From the NCBI GenBank assembly GCA_965649825.1, contig OZ287698.1, positions 868,001-932,000 on the forward strand: a stretch of 64,000 nucleotides of DNA. The letters are read 5' to 3'. The position numbers and the translations under genes are program-made. Shown piece after piece: positions 43,482 to 54,408 of the stretch. Under the pieces are notes generated by a model. It did not search any database and had not been told where the DNA came from. It saw nothing but the letters and a program-made list of their open reading frames with translations. The DNA is from Penicillus capitatus. Lineage: Eukaryota > Chlorophyta. Positions within the stretch are counted from its first letter, which is position 1. Each line of letters starts with the position of its first letter.

Positions 43482-46400
43482 ATGCAGTCAAACATCGATC
43501 CTTCTCCCTCGACAGGCTTTTCGACGGGTCTCCGGAAATTTAGCAGCGCTGTCGATAAAGGTTCTATCAAGGATCGACGACTGTTTGCTCACTGTGAGGC
43601 GTGTGTCAAGGAATATCCCGTGTTTTTCGCATATGGGCAAGATATGTCAGTCGCAAACCGTATACCGTGATCGCTGCGACAACGATCTTTGGCCTTATCT
43701 GGGCAGTGGCCTTCTTTTTTCAGCTCACCATGGAATTGGATAATGATGACCTCTTCACACCCAACGAAGCCGAGAGCTTCGACGCCAAAGACTACGTCGA
43801 CTCTCTCTACCATTCATACACCGATCGAGTATCGTCATATCTGCGTCACGTATATTACAAATGCCTGTTCTTGTATCTAGGCCCGGATCCTGTCCATCCG
43901 ACATCCCAATGCCATTAAAGAAGACGGTTGTGAAGGGCGCCTTCTGCTAAAGAACGAGACGGTGGCTCGTAAAAATATCCAAGAACTGTACAGAGTGTAC
44001 GAGGAGATTCTGGCTCTGGAAATCGAGTATGATGGTGAATGGTACAAGAGCACAGACATCTGTGTTCGTCCGAGTAATGGCTCGATCTGTCTGGTGCGTC
44101 TCCGCTCCCTTCTGAAACAGACACCTGACAGATAAAGTGTTCGTGCTGTATCAGCTGACAAGTATTTTGGATCTGTGGAATTACGACGCGGATGAAATAA
44201 ACAAACCAGATTTCAACCCATTGGCGAAGATCGATGCCGGTGCGTCACCACAGACCTGTGTGCGCTCTCATAGTATTCCGATGACATGGCTTCTATACAG
44301 AGGAGGAATTGTTGGATCGGTTTGGTGTGCCGCTGGATGTTCATTATTACTTGGGAAGGCCGGAAACGGACAGTCCATGTCAAGAAGGACCCGAACGATC
44401 AAAGAATGTCGAATCCTTTGCCGTAACGCTTGTCTACGTCGACGAACGGGTAAGCCAACACTCTCGCTGTAGAGTATCATCTAATCTTCCGTCTCTTTGC
44501 AGGAGGAAGTGGACGGAGCGGAGATCGATCCAGAGTCTCAGAAATTCATGGAGGAGCTGACGGATCATCTGAGAGAGGTCTCGAAGACGATGACCCTCGA
44601 TACGTACCTGGCAGACATCAAGGCCCTCGACAAAGCTTCGGACGAGTTGATTCGGGACGATCTTGCGCTGTTGACGATCGGATATGTCCTCATCATCATG
44701 TACGCAAACGTTGTCCTGTTCAGAAACAGCTGCCTCGCATGCAAGACACACCTGTCCATTGTTTCAGTGGTCGCCATCGGGTTGGCCTTGATATCTGCCT
44801 TTGGAATGGCGCAGACCTTTAGCGTCAAAGTATGTCACATCATGTTTGGTGCAGGTGGACTGACAGTAAGTCGTTGTGGCAGTTTAATATGGTCATTCAC
44901 ATACTGCCGTTTCTGATTCTGGGTCTGGGAATCGACGACACGTTTGTCATTATTGGCGCCTATCAGCGTGTTCCTGTCGATCTGCCTGTGCCAGAGAAGA
45001 TTGCTCAGACGCTAGAACGGGCAGGATCGTCGATCTTTGTCACATCCGCCACAGATTTCTGCGCTTTCCTTATGGGAATCTACACCAGACTCCCCGCTCT
45101 TTATCAGTTCTCTGTTCATGCTGCATTGGCCGTCCTCTTTGATTTCGCATTCCAAGTAAGCGCCCGTGCTTACGTTCGTGATCGGATTTCTATTTGGCTC
45201 TATCTGCCTTAGATCACTTTCTTTACGGCATTCCTCGTTTTGGATGCCAGAAGAGAAGCCAGATACCGCAACGGCAGTCCCATCTATGGCCTGACGAGTT
45301 GCTGCGCCGACAGTCCATACGACGAAGACAATATCATCAAAGCGGCTCCCGAAGGCCAAGAAATGAAAGCAACCTCCTCTGTCGACACGGGAAAGGGACT
45401 GAAAGAGACAGATACGCATCCTTCTGTGAAGCATCCAGACGCATGGAAGAAAATGTGTGGAGCGGGAGAATATGACGCAGCGGTTCCGAGCTTCACCACA
45501 AAGCTTGCCGGGACATACATTCCATCTGTCACATTGCATCCCCTCGGACGCATCGTCGTGATTGCCATCGAATGCGCCTTGCTCGGATGTGCCATCTATG
45601 GATGTACCAAGGTCAAGATGGACTTCAATTACATCGAAATGTTTACCCCGGACGATTCGCCGCTCAAGACAGGCTTCGATCTCGAGGACCAGTACTACAA
45701 TGGAGATCAGCGTTTCTTCTCTGTCTACACCAAAGAGGCGGCAAGCGGAGACTATTTCAATCATCAAGATGAACTGGAGCGACTCAGGATCGGCTTGGAT
45801 GACGACCCATACGTCGTTGGCCCTGTTCACACATGGTCGGTGATGGAGTCACTGAAATTTCTGGCTCTCCTGATCCGTGGCGGTGTTGTAGGTACGAGAG
45901 ATATGTCGCATGGCTGCGAACGAATTCTACCTATGTGCACCAGCTGATCGATGATGGTCTCCCTCCCGACTCCGATTCCTTCCACCACTGGCTGCAGGAA
46001 TTCCTCCGCGGTCCCGGCGCTGTATTCGACGACTGTGTGATCTTCAGCAATGGATCTGATGCTCGCGTCATCTCATCCAAAATCGATGCCGTGACGGTGG
46101 ACATCGAGGACGGGCGACAGTCGATTGATCTCCTGGACAGTATACGGGACACCATCGAAGGCGCTGCACCCTCTTTGGATCCCGTTCCGTTTTGCACGAC
46201 CTTTCTCTTCTTTGACGGTTACCGGGTCATCGCACGGGAGACCATCCGCAACGTCGTCATGGCTGGAGTGGGAGTCTTCATCATAAATATCGTTGTCTTG
46301 GCCAGCATCCCCATGGCTGGCATCGTTGTGAGCATGGTGGCATTGACAGACGTCATGCTGTTTGGATACATGTGGTATGTGGATCAGTACTTCAATCCTG

Positions 46401-46759
46401 TCACCGCCATTAATCTGGTCCTGGCTGTTGGTATTGCTGTGGACTACTCTGCACACATTGCCCATTCTTTTCTGGTTCTCTCTGGAGATCGTCTAAGTCG
46501 AGCCAGAGGAGCTCTTGAGCACATTGGCGGCGAAGTCCTTTCCGGAGCCTTCACGACTTGGTTGGGAATTGTGATTATGGGCTTCGCTGAGCATTACTTC
46601 TTTCAATCTTTCTTCAAAATGTTTTTCGCCATCGTTATCGCTGGAGCATGGCACGGGATCATTTTGTTACCTGTCGTGTTGAGTTTTGTCGGGTCCGATC
46701 CTTACCTCTCCAGAACGGATGGACAGAAAGTTTCCCATCCAGTGGCTGCATCGAACTAG
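43482..46759 (+). CDS. Patched/NPC1-type RND membrane protein with sterol-sensing-like domain
   Basis: Start ATG 43482, stop TAG 46757-46759, about 950 aa after splicing of eight or more introns of 40-60 bp. Two RND halves are visible. TM1 is VIAATTIFGLIWAVAFFFQL, followed by FTPNEAESF (PT..S-like) and a luminal loop. The first TM bundle carries ILPFLILGLGIDDTFVI, the conserved GxGxDD of the SSD region, and IYTRLPALYQFSVHAALAVL. A second TM7-like helix precedes FTPDDSPLKTGFDL, and the second bundle carries INLVLAVGIAVDYSAHIAHS and GAFTTWLGI. In this family the Asp residues in TM4 and TM10 couple ion flow to sterol or lipid transport. The 53-bp intron at about 44829-44881 contains an apparent open frame that should be removed. 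Confidence 0.8.
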
Positions 46760-47692
46760 CTGCTGTCGTCCATCCACAGAACAAAACGTGAACGATGTGT
46801 GTTAGACAGTTTTTAACATTCTGGGTTGTCCATACCATCCGAATCAAGGAATGCGAATGCTTAACTGTACGCCTCGTGTGTTGCCGGGAGAAGGCGCATC
46901 CATGCCAGATGCTATCAAAACAGATGGACATCGTCTTCTTTCTTTAGAGGCAGCCCATTTACAGTGTTAACAGATTAGCCATGTTGGAAGCGACAGAAAT
47001 GTGCGAGATGTCTGTAGACATCAAACGAAACGGAAGCAGGAAGAAAGCCTTGAATAGAGAAACACTTCGATCCATTGCCGCAGGAAGAAACTGAGCTTTT
47101 ATTGGAGCTGTTGGGCGGGGCGATCAAGAATCATTGCGATTTAAGTGGTAAGACGGATGATATCCTGTACCGTCTTCGCGCCAAAGCAGTTTTCCGAACG
47201 GCAACGACAAACTCCTCTGCTCTTGTTCTCCGTCTTTTGTTTTCGCGAATCTTTAAGGTCGGGGCGGCTGCCCACTGTGCGCGTATATCCAAAATCCTGG
47301 GCAGTGGATAACTTGTCTGTTCTCGAAACGGCTAGAGGAAGGGAATGTTCATCGATCCTATATTTTCGTGATCAAAATCAAACATCTCCCACGCTTTGCA
47401 CGGGAAAGCCAAAGACGTTTCCTATGCCTAAACCTATTCACTACGAAGCGATGCTTCGGCATCACATTCTCTTCCGTGCAAAAACCTGCATGCTATCTGA
47501 TGTACTCGATGAAATCTGCAGGACGCTGTCGGGGCTAGTGATGGATGCACGAACACTCGAGCGATGCGTCAGGACACGAAACATGGCCATCGATACTCTG
47601 CGCGTCCACTCTGTTCGTTTGGCGACAGTTGACAAGTGAACAGCCAAGTTGCGTCAAGTTGACTGTGTTCGCGCGGATTTTACTTGGAAAAA
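46760..47692. other. Intergenic with unassigned plus-strand ORFs
   Basis: 47075-47155 reads EETELLLELLGGAIKNHCDL, and a 164-aa frame ending at 47639 contains HYEAMLRHHILFRAKTCMLS. These might be exons of a small gene, but no domain is recognised, no ATG opens the longer frame, and the ORF ends just before U6. Reported as unresolved. Confidence 0.3.
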
Positions 47693-47793
47693 AAACTTTG
47701 GACCTTTTCTCGAACCATGCGTGTCATCCCTGCGCGGGGGCCATGCTAATCTTCTCTGTATCGTCCAATTTTTAACATGTGTGCACGAAGCAC
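47693..47793 (-). ncRNA. U6: U6 spliceosomal snRNA
   Basis: The minus strand begins GTGCTTCGTGCACACATG and contains the invariant block ATACAGAGAAGATTAGCATG. That block includes the ACAGAGA box (which pairs with the 5' splice site), the AGC catalytic triad, and the GGCCCC then GATGACACGCA internal stem-loop region. The 3' end runs into TTTTTTTT (plus-strand A-run 47688-47695), the Pol III terminator. Length about 100 nt, as expected. U6 forms the catalytic core of the spliceosome with U2. Confidence 0.95.
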
Positions 47794-47931
47794 GGTAACG
47801 ACGTCGCCAAAGTCAACAGACATCAAAAACGAACGAACGAACACGCGCGCGCGAACAAACAAACAGCCCTTTACATCTATATCCCGCACCGTCCATCCCG
47901 AGCCGCGTCTATCCATCATCCTTTGCCCTCC
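47794..47931. promoter_or_regulatory. Shared promoter between U6 and Sec1/Munc18
   Basis: The 138 bp between divergent U6 (-) and the Sec1 start codon (+) must hold both a Pol III and a Pol II promoter. The stretch is rich in CGAACGAACGAA and ACAAACAAAC. I see no clear TATA box for U6. Confidence 0.5.
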
Positions 47932-50212
47932 ATGTCCGGAAGTTTTAGAGATATCGTTCGGGAGACCCTTTTCGTAAGCACATTCCCTCACGAATCACCT
48001 CTGTCTCAACTTCGCTTTCTGACAGTCTCAAATCTTCGAGGCATTAGACACCGATGGCAGCGCCCCTTGGCGCGTCCTCGTTCTCGACGCCGTAACACTG
48101 AAGGCTATCTCGTCAGCTATGCGTATGTCTGAGCTTCAAAGCAAAAGCATTTCTCGTGAGCTCTCTCCCCTACGTCCTGTTCTGTCTGGTCACCCACCCT
48201 TCACTCTCTAGTTGTGGAAAAGATGGAACTCGCTCGCGAACCGCTGGGATTGGAGGCTGTTTATTTCATCTCACCGACGGAAGAGAACATCGAAATTTTG
48301 GCATCTGATGGGGACAAAGATCTCTACACTTCCTTTCACGTCTTCTTCAGTTCCGTCGTGACTGAAGCGCTGTTGTCAAAAATCAAGAATCGCACAAATC
48401 TCCTCAGAAAACTCAAAACTCTGAAAGAAGTGCGAGATGTCTCTTGATGTGACAGCTGTGTGAGGATACTGTCTGGCTAGACGAGCTTCGAGGTGATGGT
48501 AGTAGATGCACAGAGCTTCGTAACGGATCAGCCAGATACGCTCTCCAAACTGTATCAGGAAAAAGCCGAACCTCATTCAACAACGTCACACTTTTCTCAC
48601 TTTCTAGCTGCGAAGAAGCTGCGTGTTTTAGGTTTGTGTCAGAAATGGATGCGGCCGTTTCCCGTCTCCTGACGGTTTTCTTGACATTAAATGTGAGGCA
48701 CTCGACATCTGGTTGTGTGTTGAAGCCTCCGGTGTGCTTTGTGCCTTAGGAACGGCCGTCGATTCGATATTTCAAACCTGCCAAGTTTCCGGCAACGATG
48801 GGACATCGCACACTGATTTGTGAGCAATTTGCGAAGAAGTTAGATAACAGATTGTCTACCATCTCCCTTTCGGCTTTTCCAAAGACCCCATCATGCGACT
48901 GCCTCATTCTGGATCGCACAATGGACGCCGTCTCTCCCATCATTCATGAATGGACATACGAAGCCATGGCTTATGATCTGCTTCGCGTCGAAAATAACGT
49001 CTATAAACGCCACGGGAATGCTGCGGGCACAACGGAAGTGTTGCTCGATGAAGAAGACAATCTATGGAAGGAGTTGAGACACATGCACATCGCCGAAGCT
49101 TCGTCCGCCGTGAACGACAAAATTGATAACTTCAGAAAAGAAAATGCGGCCGCCAGAATCAAAGTTGGTGCATCACTCACTCGTGCATCTAAGAGATCGT
49201 GTGCCAGGGTTCGGGAGGTGGTTCGGAGCTGACGACAGGCGACATGAAGAATCTCATTCAGTCACTGCCTCAGTACAGGTAGTTATGAGCCGTCACGCAA
49301 AGCAAGTATGCGAAGTGTCTTTTCAGTGATGTTTTGTCGAATATGTCGTTGCATATTGACATCACGGGAGAGCTGTTTCGGATCACGAGCGATCGTAAAC
49401 TGAAAGAGATTGGCGAACTGGAACAGGACTTGGTCTATGGAGAGAAGCATTCCAGAGATATCATCGCTCTACTTTCAGATGGCCCCACGCTCGAAACGCA
49501 AGACAAGGTCCCTCCCTATATCATGATTCACGATATCCTACTCGATGCTCTGTTTTGGTAGATGCGCTTGCTTATGTGTTACATGGCCACGCATCCAGAG
49601 AAACTCGATACCGATCGCCGCCTTCAGTGGCAGAAACTCGCCCAGTTGAATGCCGGTGAAATGGATACCATGCTCAACTTGGAGTACCTCGGCATCTCTG
49701 TCACCAAAAAAGATAGTCCAAGTTTACTGAGCTTCATTCGCAAGAACAAGTCCAAAAACACTCGGAAGACCAAAATGGGCGAGCAGTACTCACAGCAGTA
49801 CGCACTGGAGAAGTTTCAGCCGGAGCTCTATGACATTTTGGAGAAGCACTGTGGAGGAGAGTTGCCTCAGGATGAATATCCATACGTAGGAGGTGCTCCG
49901 ACGTCCGGCAGCAGTTCAGGCACGGGAGGTTCCGTTCGGACAAACTATGGATGGAGCCGACGAAAGAAAGACACAGCCGAGATGGCGAAATCGAGAGGAA
50001 AACGTCTGATTGTTTTCGTACTGGGAGGTATCTCCCGTTCCGAAATGCGTGTTGCACATAAACTGGCTCCCGCCCTTCAACGGGACATCATTCTCGGAAG
50101 CACATCTGTCGAGACCCCATCCACATTCATCAAAAAGTTGAGCCTTTTGAGCAGCACGGTCGATGATGATGCCGTCAAAATAACGATCGATGCCGGAAGT
50201 CCATCTCGATAA
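47932..50212 (+). CDS. Sec1/Munc18-family SM protein (syntaxin-binding)
   Basis: About 610 aa spliced from roughly eight exons, start ATG 47932, stop TAA 50210-50212. It is collinear with Sec1/STXBP1: WRVLVLDAVTLKAISSAM, GLEAVYFISPTEENIE, FHVFFSS, FEVMVVDAQSF, the hallmark LILDRTMDAVSPIIHEWTYE followed by AMAYDLL, a long helical domain 3, RLLMCYMATHPEKLD, and the C-terminal IVFVLGGISRSEMR with IILGSTSVETPS. An apparent in-frame TAG at 49559 lies inside a 54-bp phase-0 intron (49508-49561); removing it joins TQDK to MRLLM exactly as in the family. SM proteins template SNARE assembly in exocytosis. Confidence 0.9.
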
Positions 50213-50892
50213 AGCAGCACTTGATTCCATCTGCATACAGCATGATTTAAATTTCGTTTGTAACAAATCTGTTGTTAGGCTTCTGGCCAAGATCTTGTCT
50301 ATTGAAGGTTCTGTCAATGTTTACTAGACCAGTGTAGCGACAAGCATGAAATGAAACAATTGATAGATGAGCTAAACGAGCCATAGGGCGTCGTGCTGGT
50401 CATCTAACGGGATTCCAGAACAGATTCGCATCACAGAGTCATGCTTGCACGGGCAACCGCAGTCTTCTTTCGTATGGGTCATGCGCATGAGATAGCACCC
50501 TTGGAGTTCCGGACAAACGGATGATTTTATCACCAATCCCCAAAATTGGCTTGCCTTGTTGCACATTTGACGGGGATCTCGTCATCTTCGCAACGATCAC
50601 CAACTTTTCCAGTGATGGCCATCACAGAAGACTGTCAAATATGGTGCGTTTTTAAAGGGACGCCGATGGGACGTCGATGTAATGAAGGGCATGTCAAAGG
50701 AAAGCTTTCACGCTTACAGAGAAAAAGGTTCACATGTGTCCACGGTCATGTCTTTATATGCCGCAGGTGACATGACATGTGGTGTAAGCGCCCCTTCGGT
50801 GACAGAACCCTCAGAAATCTAGGCGGTCACGATATGACAGCCAGATCCCTTCGACATGGGCATTTCTGTCACTTGGTGTTCGTCGCGCCATG
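50213..50892. other. Intergenic with a small unassigned Cys-rich ORF
   Basis: A 64-aa minus-strand ORF (50372-50566) contains CPELQGCYLMRM and CGCPCKHDSVMRIC. No start or family could be assigned. The rest precedes the third copy of element E. Confidence 0.3.
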
Positions 50893-51257
50893 TGTCAGGA
50901 TGATTAGGAGTGAGTTCTTGTGAAGTTCGCACTGAAGTTCCTTAGAAGTTTTTAAAATCTCATTGGGAACTCACTCTCGAACTTCATATGTTTTTCTTGT
51001 GGTCGCATTAGCGATTTAGCATTTAAGTGAGGGTCGGACATATAAAACATCTTTCGCTTGACATCTGAGTTTGCACTTGTGTCTGTGAGTCGTATACAAT
51101 CTGTTTCAGTTTGTCAAAACACTCGTTGTCCGTTATCGCTGTAACAAGCTGTCCTTTCGCTGCAACATTTTGGCGTGGACTCCGATATTCCTGCCCATCT
51201 TCATCTTGCTTCAAGACTTCCGCTGCGCTTGTGAGATGAGCCAACCCGGAGACGATT

Positions 51258-51330
51258 GCCCTCGTGGTGTAATGGTTGGCACACTTGAGGTTTTCTCAAG
51301 AGGCGTGGGTTCGAATCCCGCCGAGGCGCC
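51258..51330 (+). tRNA. tRNA-like head of the SINE (not a confident functional tRNA)
   Basis: D-arm GTG...CAC with AATGGTTGG loop, anticodon stem CTTGA/TCAAG around GGTTTTC, T-arm GTGGG-TTCGAAT-CCCGC. The acceptor stem pairs imperfectly at its outer two positions, and position 33 is G rather than the near-universal T. With the flanking target duplication, I treat it as the SINE promoter rather than a working tRNA gene. Confidence 0.55.
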
Positions 51331-51637
51331 CCGTGAGTCACTCGGGTGATAGTTACTGGCCGGAGGGTGAAGCGGCGACTCATCATGATCAAGAAAATCG
51401 GAAGATTGTGCAATTAAAAGACGCGGGTCAAGTCCAGACCGGAGCATGCGCTTAGACGTGAGGTGGACGACGAATCGTCGCAGACGCTGTGAGACATGTG
51501 AAGCGACGGATGGAAGCACGAGTCATCTAATTGAACGATTGAACGATGAATTGACAATGGGCGTCGGGTTGCCGATATGCTAATTAAGCGCATGCAACTG
51601 TAAAAATCCAAATCGAATCGAATCAAACCCGCCGGAT
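51258..51637 (+). mobile_element. tRNA-derived SINE (380 bp) with 6-bp target duplication
   Basis: A 380-bp insertion inside element E copy 3, flanked by ACGATT at 51252-51257 and 51638-51643; copies 1 and 2 of E have the site once. The 5' 73 bp fold like a tRNA with Pol III A-box-like TGGTGTAATGG and a perfect B box GGTTCGAATCC. A ~270-bp unrelated body follows, then a short simple tail (AATCGAATCGAATC). No ORF. This is the standard architecture of a LINE-mobilised SINE. Confidence 0.85.
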
Positions 51638-51989
51638 ACGATTCGGGCACTTACCCTCCTCGTCAACCTCTCCGCCGCCGCGAAAGCAAGGGGGAGATAC
51701 ATGTCCATGCCGAGGACATCGTAAGGGACGTGGAGGGTGAAGCCGCCGGAGGGAATTCTTCACAAAGATCATCCAAGTTTGGCCCGTCGAAGAACGGCCT
51801 AACACATAACAAAAACTTCCGTATCCATTCCAACTTGCGCAGTACTATGATCCTCCTGAATCACACGATTGAATGGCAATCTCAAACGGATCGCATCTCA
51901 GAGGCACGGCGTCTAGGGCGATCGAAGAGAGTAAAATAACTAACTGTACTGGGCCGTTTGATATGTGAATCATATGACATGTGCCGCAG

Positions 51990-54408
51990 ACCGGAGCTCC
52001 AACTCGCAAGCCGTCTGATCTCTTGGCAGAAGCTTATGCTCTCTCCAATCCACGGGATCTTGCCTATTGGCAGCCAGAAGAGAGTATGCCTTACAAGTTC
52101 CTGACAGAGACTTTTGATCGGATCGAGGCGACGACGAAGAGACTGGAAATCGCGCAGCATCTGACGGAGTGCTATCGATGCATATTAGAAATGACATCAA
52201 CAGATCTGCTCCCTGCCATCTACCTCTGCATCAACAAGGTGGGACCAGCCCACGAAGGATTGAAACTCGGCGTCGGGGACTCGATCTTGATCAAAGCCAT
52301 AGTGAATACGAGCGGAAGAGGTGGCATTGACACAATCCGTGAACATTACGAGGCGTGGGGAGATCTGGGATCGGTGGCTATGTCTCGAAAGAAAGGACAA
52401 GCTCGACTGGTGGCCTGCGACAATCTATCCATCTCGGGCGTCTTCAGAAGGTTTTTGGCCATCGCCAAAAATGCTGGCGATGAATCACAGGAGCGAAAGA
52501 GACGCAGCATCGAGAATCTGCTCAATGCAGCTAGAGACTCCGAAGTAAAGTTCATCACGAGATCGCTTCAAGTAATTCTGTCGATCGAATAAAGTCTGTA
52601 CAGTCCGGTATGTGCGAGGTGTGGTCTACAGGGGAAACTGAGAATTGGACTGGCCGAGCAGACGGTGTTACAATCCATTGGACAAGCTCTCTTTCTGCAT
52701 CGAACGGCCTCGAAGGACCAAAGCACACTCATGCAGAGAATGGAGGAGGCTGTGGACAGAGTTAAACAAGTTTACGGCACCTGTCTGTCCTATGACAAGG
52801 TGCCCAATCATTTTGGTCGAGTGGTTTTAAGAGGAGACGATATGTCTAGATGATTCCACGTATGCTTGAGCATGGATTGGACGGTTTAGAGGAGCATGTG
52901 TCATTTGCGCCAAGCATTCTGGTTCAGCCAATGCTCGCCAAGCCAACGACTGGTATTTTGGAAGTGCTGGAAAGGTTCACCGACGCACCTTTCGCCTGAG
53001 AGTTCAAGTACGATGGTGAAGGATCTCAGATCCACGTTCTGCCAGACAGTAAGTCTCCTGCATCTCGGCAACGGATCAAACGCTTTGTCTTCATGCAGAG
53101 ACATTACTGATCTACTCACGCAACTCGGAGAATACTACCGGGAAGTATCCAGACATCGTCCAGCAGATTCAATAACATCTGAAGCCAGAATGTTTCATGG
53201 GGTATGTCATGTGCGGATCCCATGTAAAATCGCCATTTATGTATATCTGAGGCCAGAACTCCAATCCGTCGTGCTGGACTCCGAGACAGTCTCATTCGAT
53301 GCACGAGCGCAGAAGACCTGCATTTTCAGACACTATCCCGTTGCGTGCGAAAACACTCATGATTCGTGTTCTTTTCGCAAGAACTAAGGACAAGAGCACG
53401 CAAGCATGTCACATTGGACAGCATCAAGGTCCCTGTTTGCGTCTTCTGCTTCGACTGCCTTTACTTGAATGGAGAATCATTGCTGGAACGACCACTCACA
53501 GAGAGAACAGCGTCCCTCTACAACGCTGTCAATACAGAACTGGGTGTCATCCAATTCGCAGAGCACCGAGTGTCCACCGACGTCGAGGAATTGCAGGTTT
53601 TCTTCTCTTGCTGCCTAGCTGTCTTATCAGTCTCGCACCTATGCGTTAGCATTTCCTAGACCTGGCCGTCAAAGGCGGTACAGAAGGACTGATCGTGAAG
53701 ACACTCGACGGCAGCTACGAGCCATCGAAGCGCTCTGTCAACTGGCTGAAATTGAAGAAGGATTACTTGGATGGAATGGGGTGATCTGTTCCATCTCGTG
53801 GTCATTGGAGCGCGGCGTGGAAAGGGAAAGAGAACTGGTGTCTTCGGTTCGTTTCTGCTTGCCGTATACGATCCGATCAAAGAGCAGTACCAGAGCATCA
53901 CAAAGATCGGAACAGGTTTCTCCGAAGAAGATATGGAAACGACACGCGAAATCTCAGAGCATTGGAAACCTCGGGGCCAGCATCCAACTACAGGTGTCTC
54001 GTTTGCAGTAAGCCGTGCACCCATCTCTCTTGTCCTGTAGATATGGCGAGGCAGTTGCGCCAGATGTGTGGTTTGAAGGCAAGATGGTTTGGGAGGTCAA
54101 AGCAGCCGATCTGTCTTTGAATGCCGTACATCAGGCCGCATTCGGTATTCTTGACGAGACCATTGGTGTCGATCTATCAATGACAAGTCACGTATTGTGC
54201 GAACGCGATTTGTCGTGATAGGGATATCTATTCGGATTCCACGTTAATAAGGGTACGGGATGACAAGTCTGCGACAGATCCGATGACAACTGATAAACTG
54301 GTCGAGATGTATAACAAACAGAGAATGGTCCGAAAAATTGTTGCCATGCCATCGAGATTGGACTTTCACAAACAACCAAACAGACTTGTGTCTTCAGATA
54401 AGTTATAG
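51990..54408 (+). pseudogene. LIG1: ATP-dependent DNA ligase I, decayed and lacking its 5' end
   Basis: Clear similarity to the LIG1 DNA-binding, adenylation and OB domains: [125 protein letters not shown]. Damage: TGA (52997-52999) at the codon usually Cys before the active-site motif; motif I Arg replaced by Gly (GGA 53021-53023); a lost donor G at 53172; one-base shifts near 53312 (missing), 53778-53781 (extra G) and 54244 (missing T). No ATG or PIP-box exon precedes 51990; element E lies there. Short introns (52572-52630, 52799-52850) are intact. Possibly a second copy, since this enzyme is essential. Confidence 0.8.

Larger units (their letters stand above)
50893..51764 (+). mobile_element. 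Element E, copy 3 (diverged, interrupted by SINE)
   Basis: Aligns with 12445-12945: the GGAGTGAGTTC / GAACTCACTC inverted pair, ATTTAAG and ATATAAA motifs, ACATCTGAGTTTGCA leader, CTTCCGCTGCGCTTGTGAGATGA, and after the SINE the GGGGGAGATAC...GAGGACATC coding part, ending TTCTTCACA. It is far more diverged than copies 1 and 2. The arm-type 23-bp flanking repeat is absent here, as expected for an independent insertion. The 5' limit is approximate. Confidence 0.6.
51236..51939 (+). pseudogene. E-element ORF, copy 3, split by SINE
   Basis: ATG 51236 starts MSQPGDD, then the SINE (51258-51637) interrupts. After it the same frame continues with PRQPLRRRESKGEIHVHAED and stays open to TAA 51937-51939. 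It is the longest version of this ORF, but its 3' part lies outside the region shared with the other copies, so the natural C-terminus is unknown. Function unknown. Confidence 0.45.

Noticed and set aside
44863-44881. A 17-bp intron in the Patched-like gene
   Set aside because: A longer 53-bp intron beginning at GTATGT (about 44829) keeps the frame and gives a better match to the conserved VKF...ILPFLILGLGIDD region.
49559-49561. In-frame TAG in the middle of the Sec1/Munc18 gene, suggesting stop readthrough or a pseudogene
   Set aside because: It lies at the end of a 54-bp GT...TAG intron (49508-49561); removing the intron joins two exons in phase and restores the conserved family sequence.
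51258-51330. Functional tRNA gene
   Set aside because: Imperfect acceptor stem, G at position 33, and a target duplication around a 380-bp unit indicate a SINE head instead.
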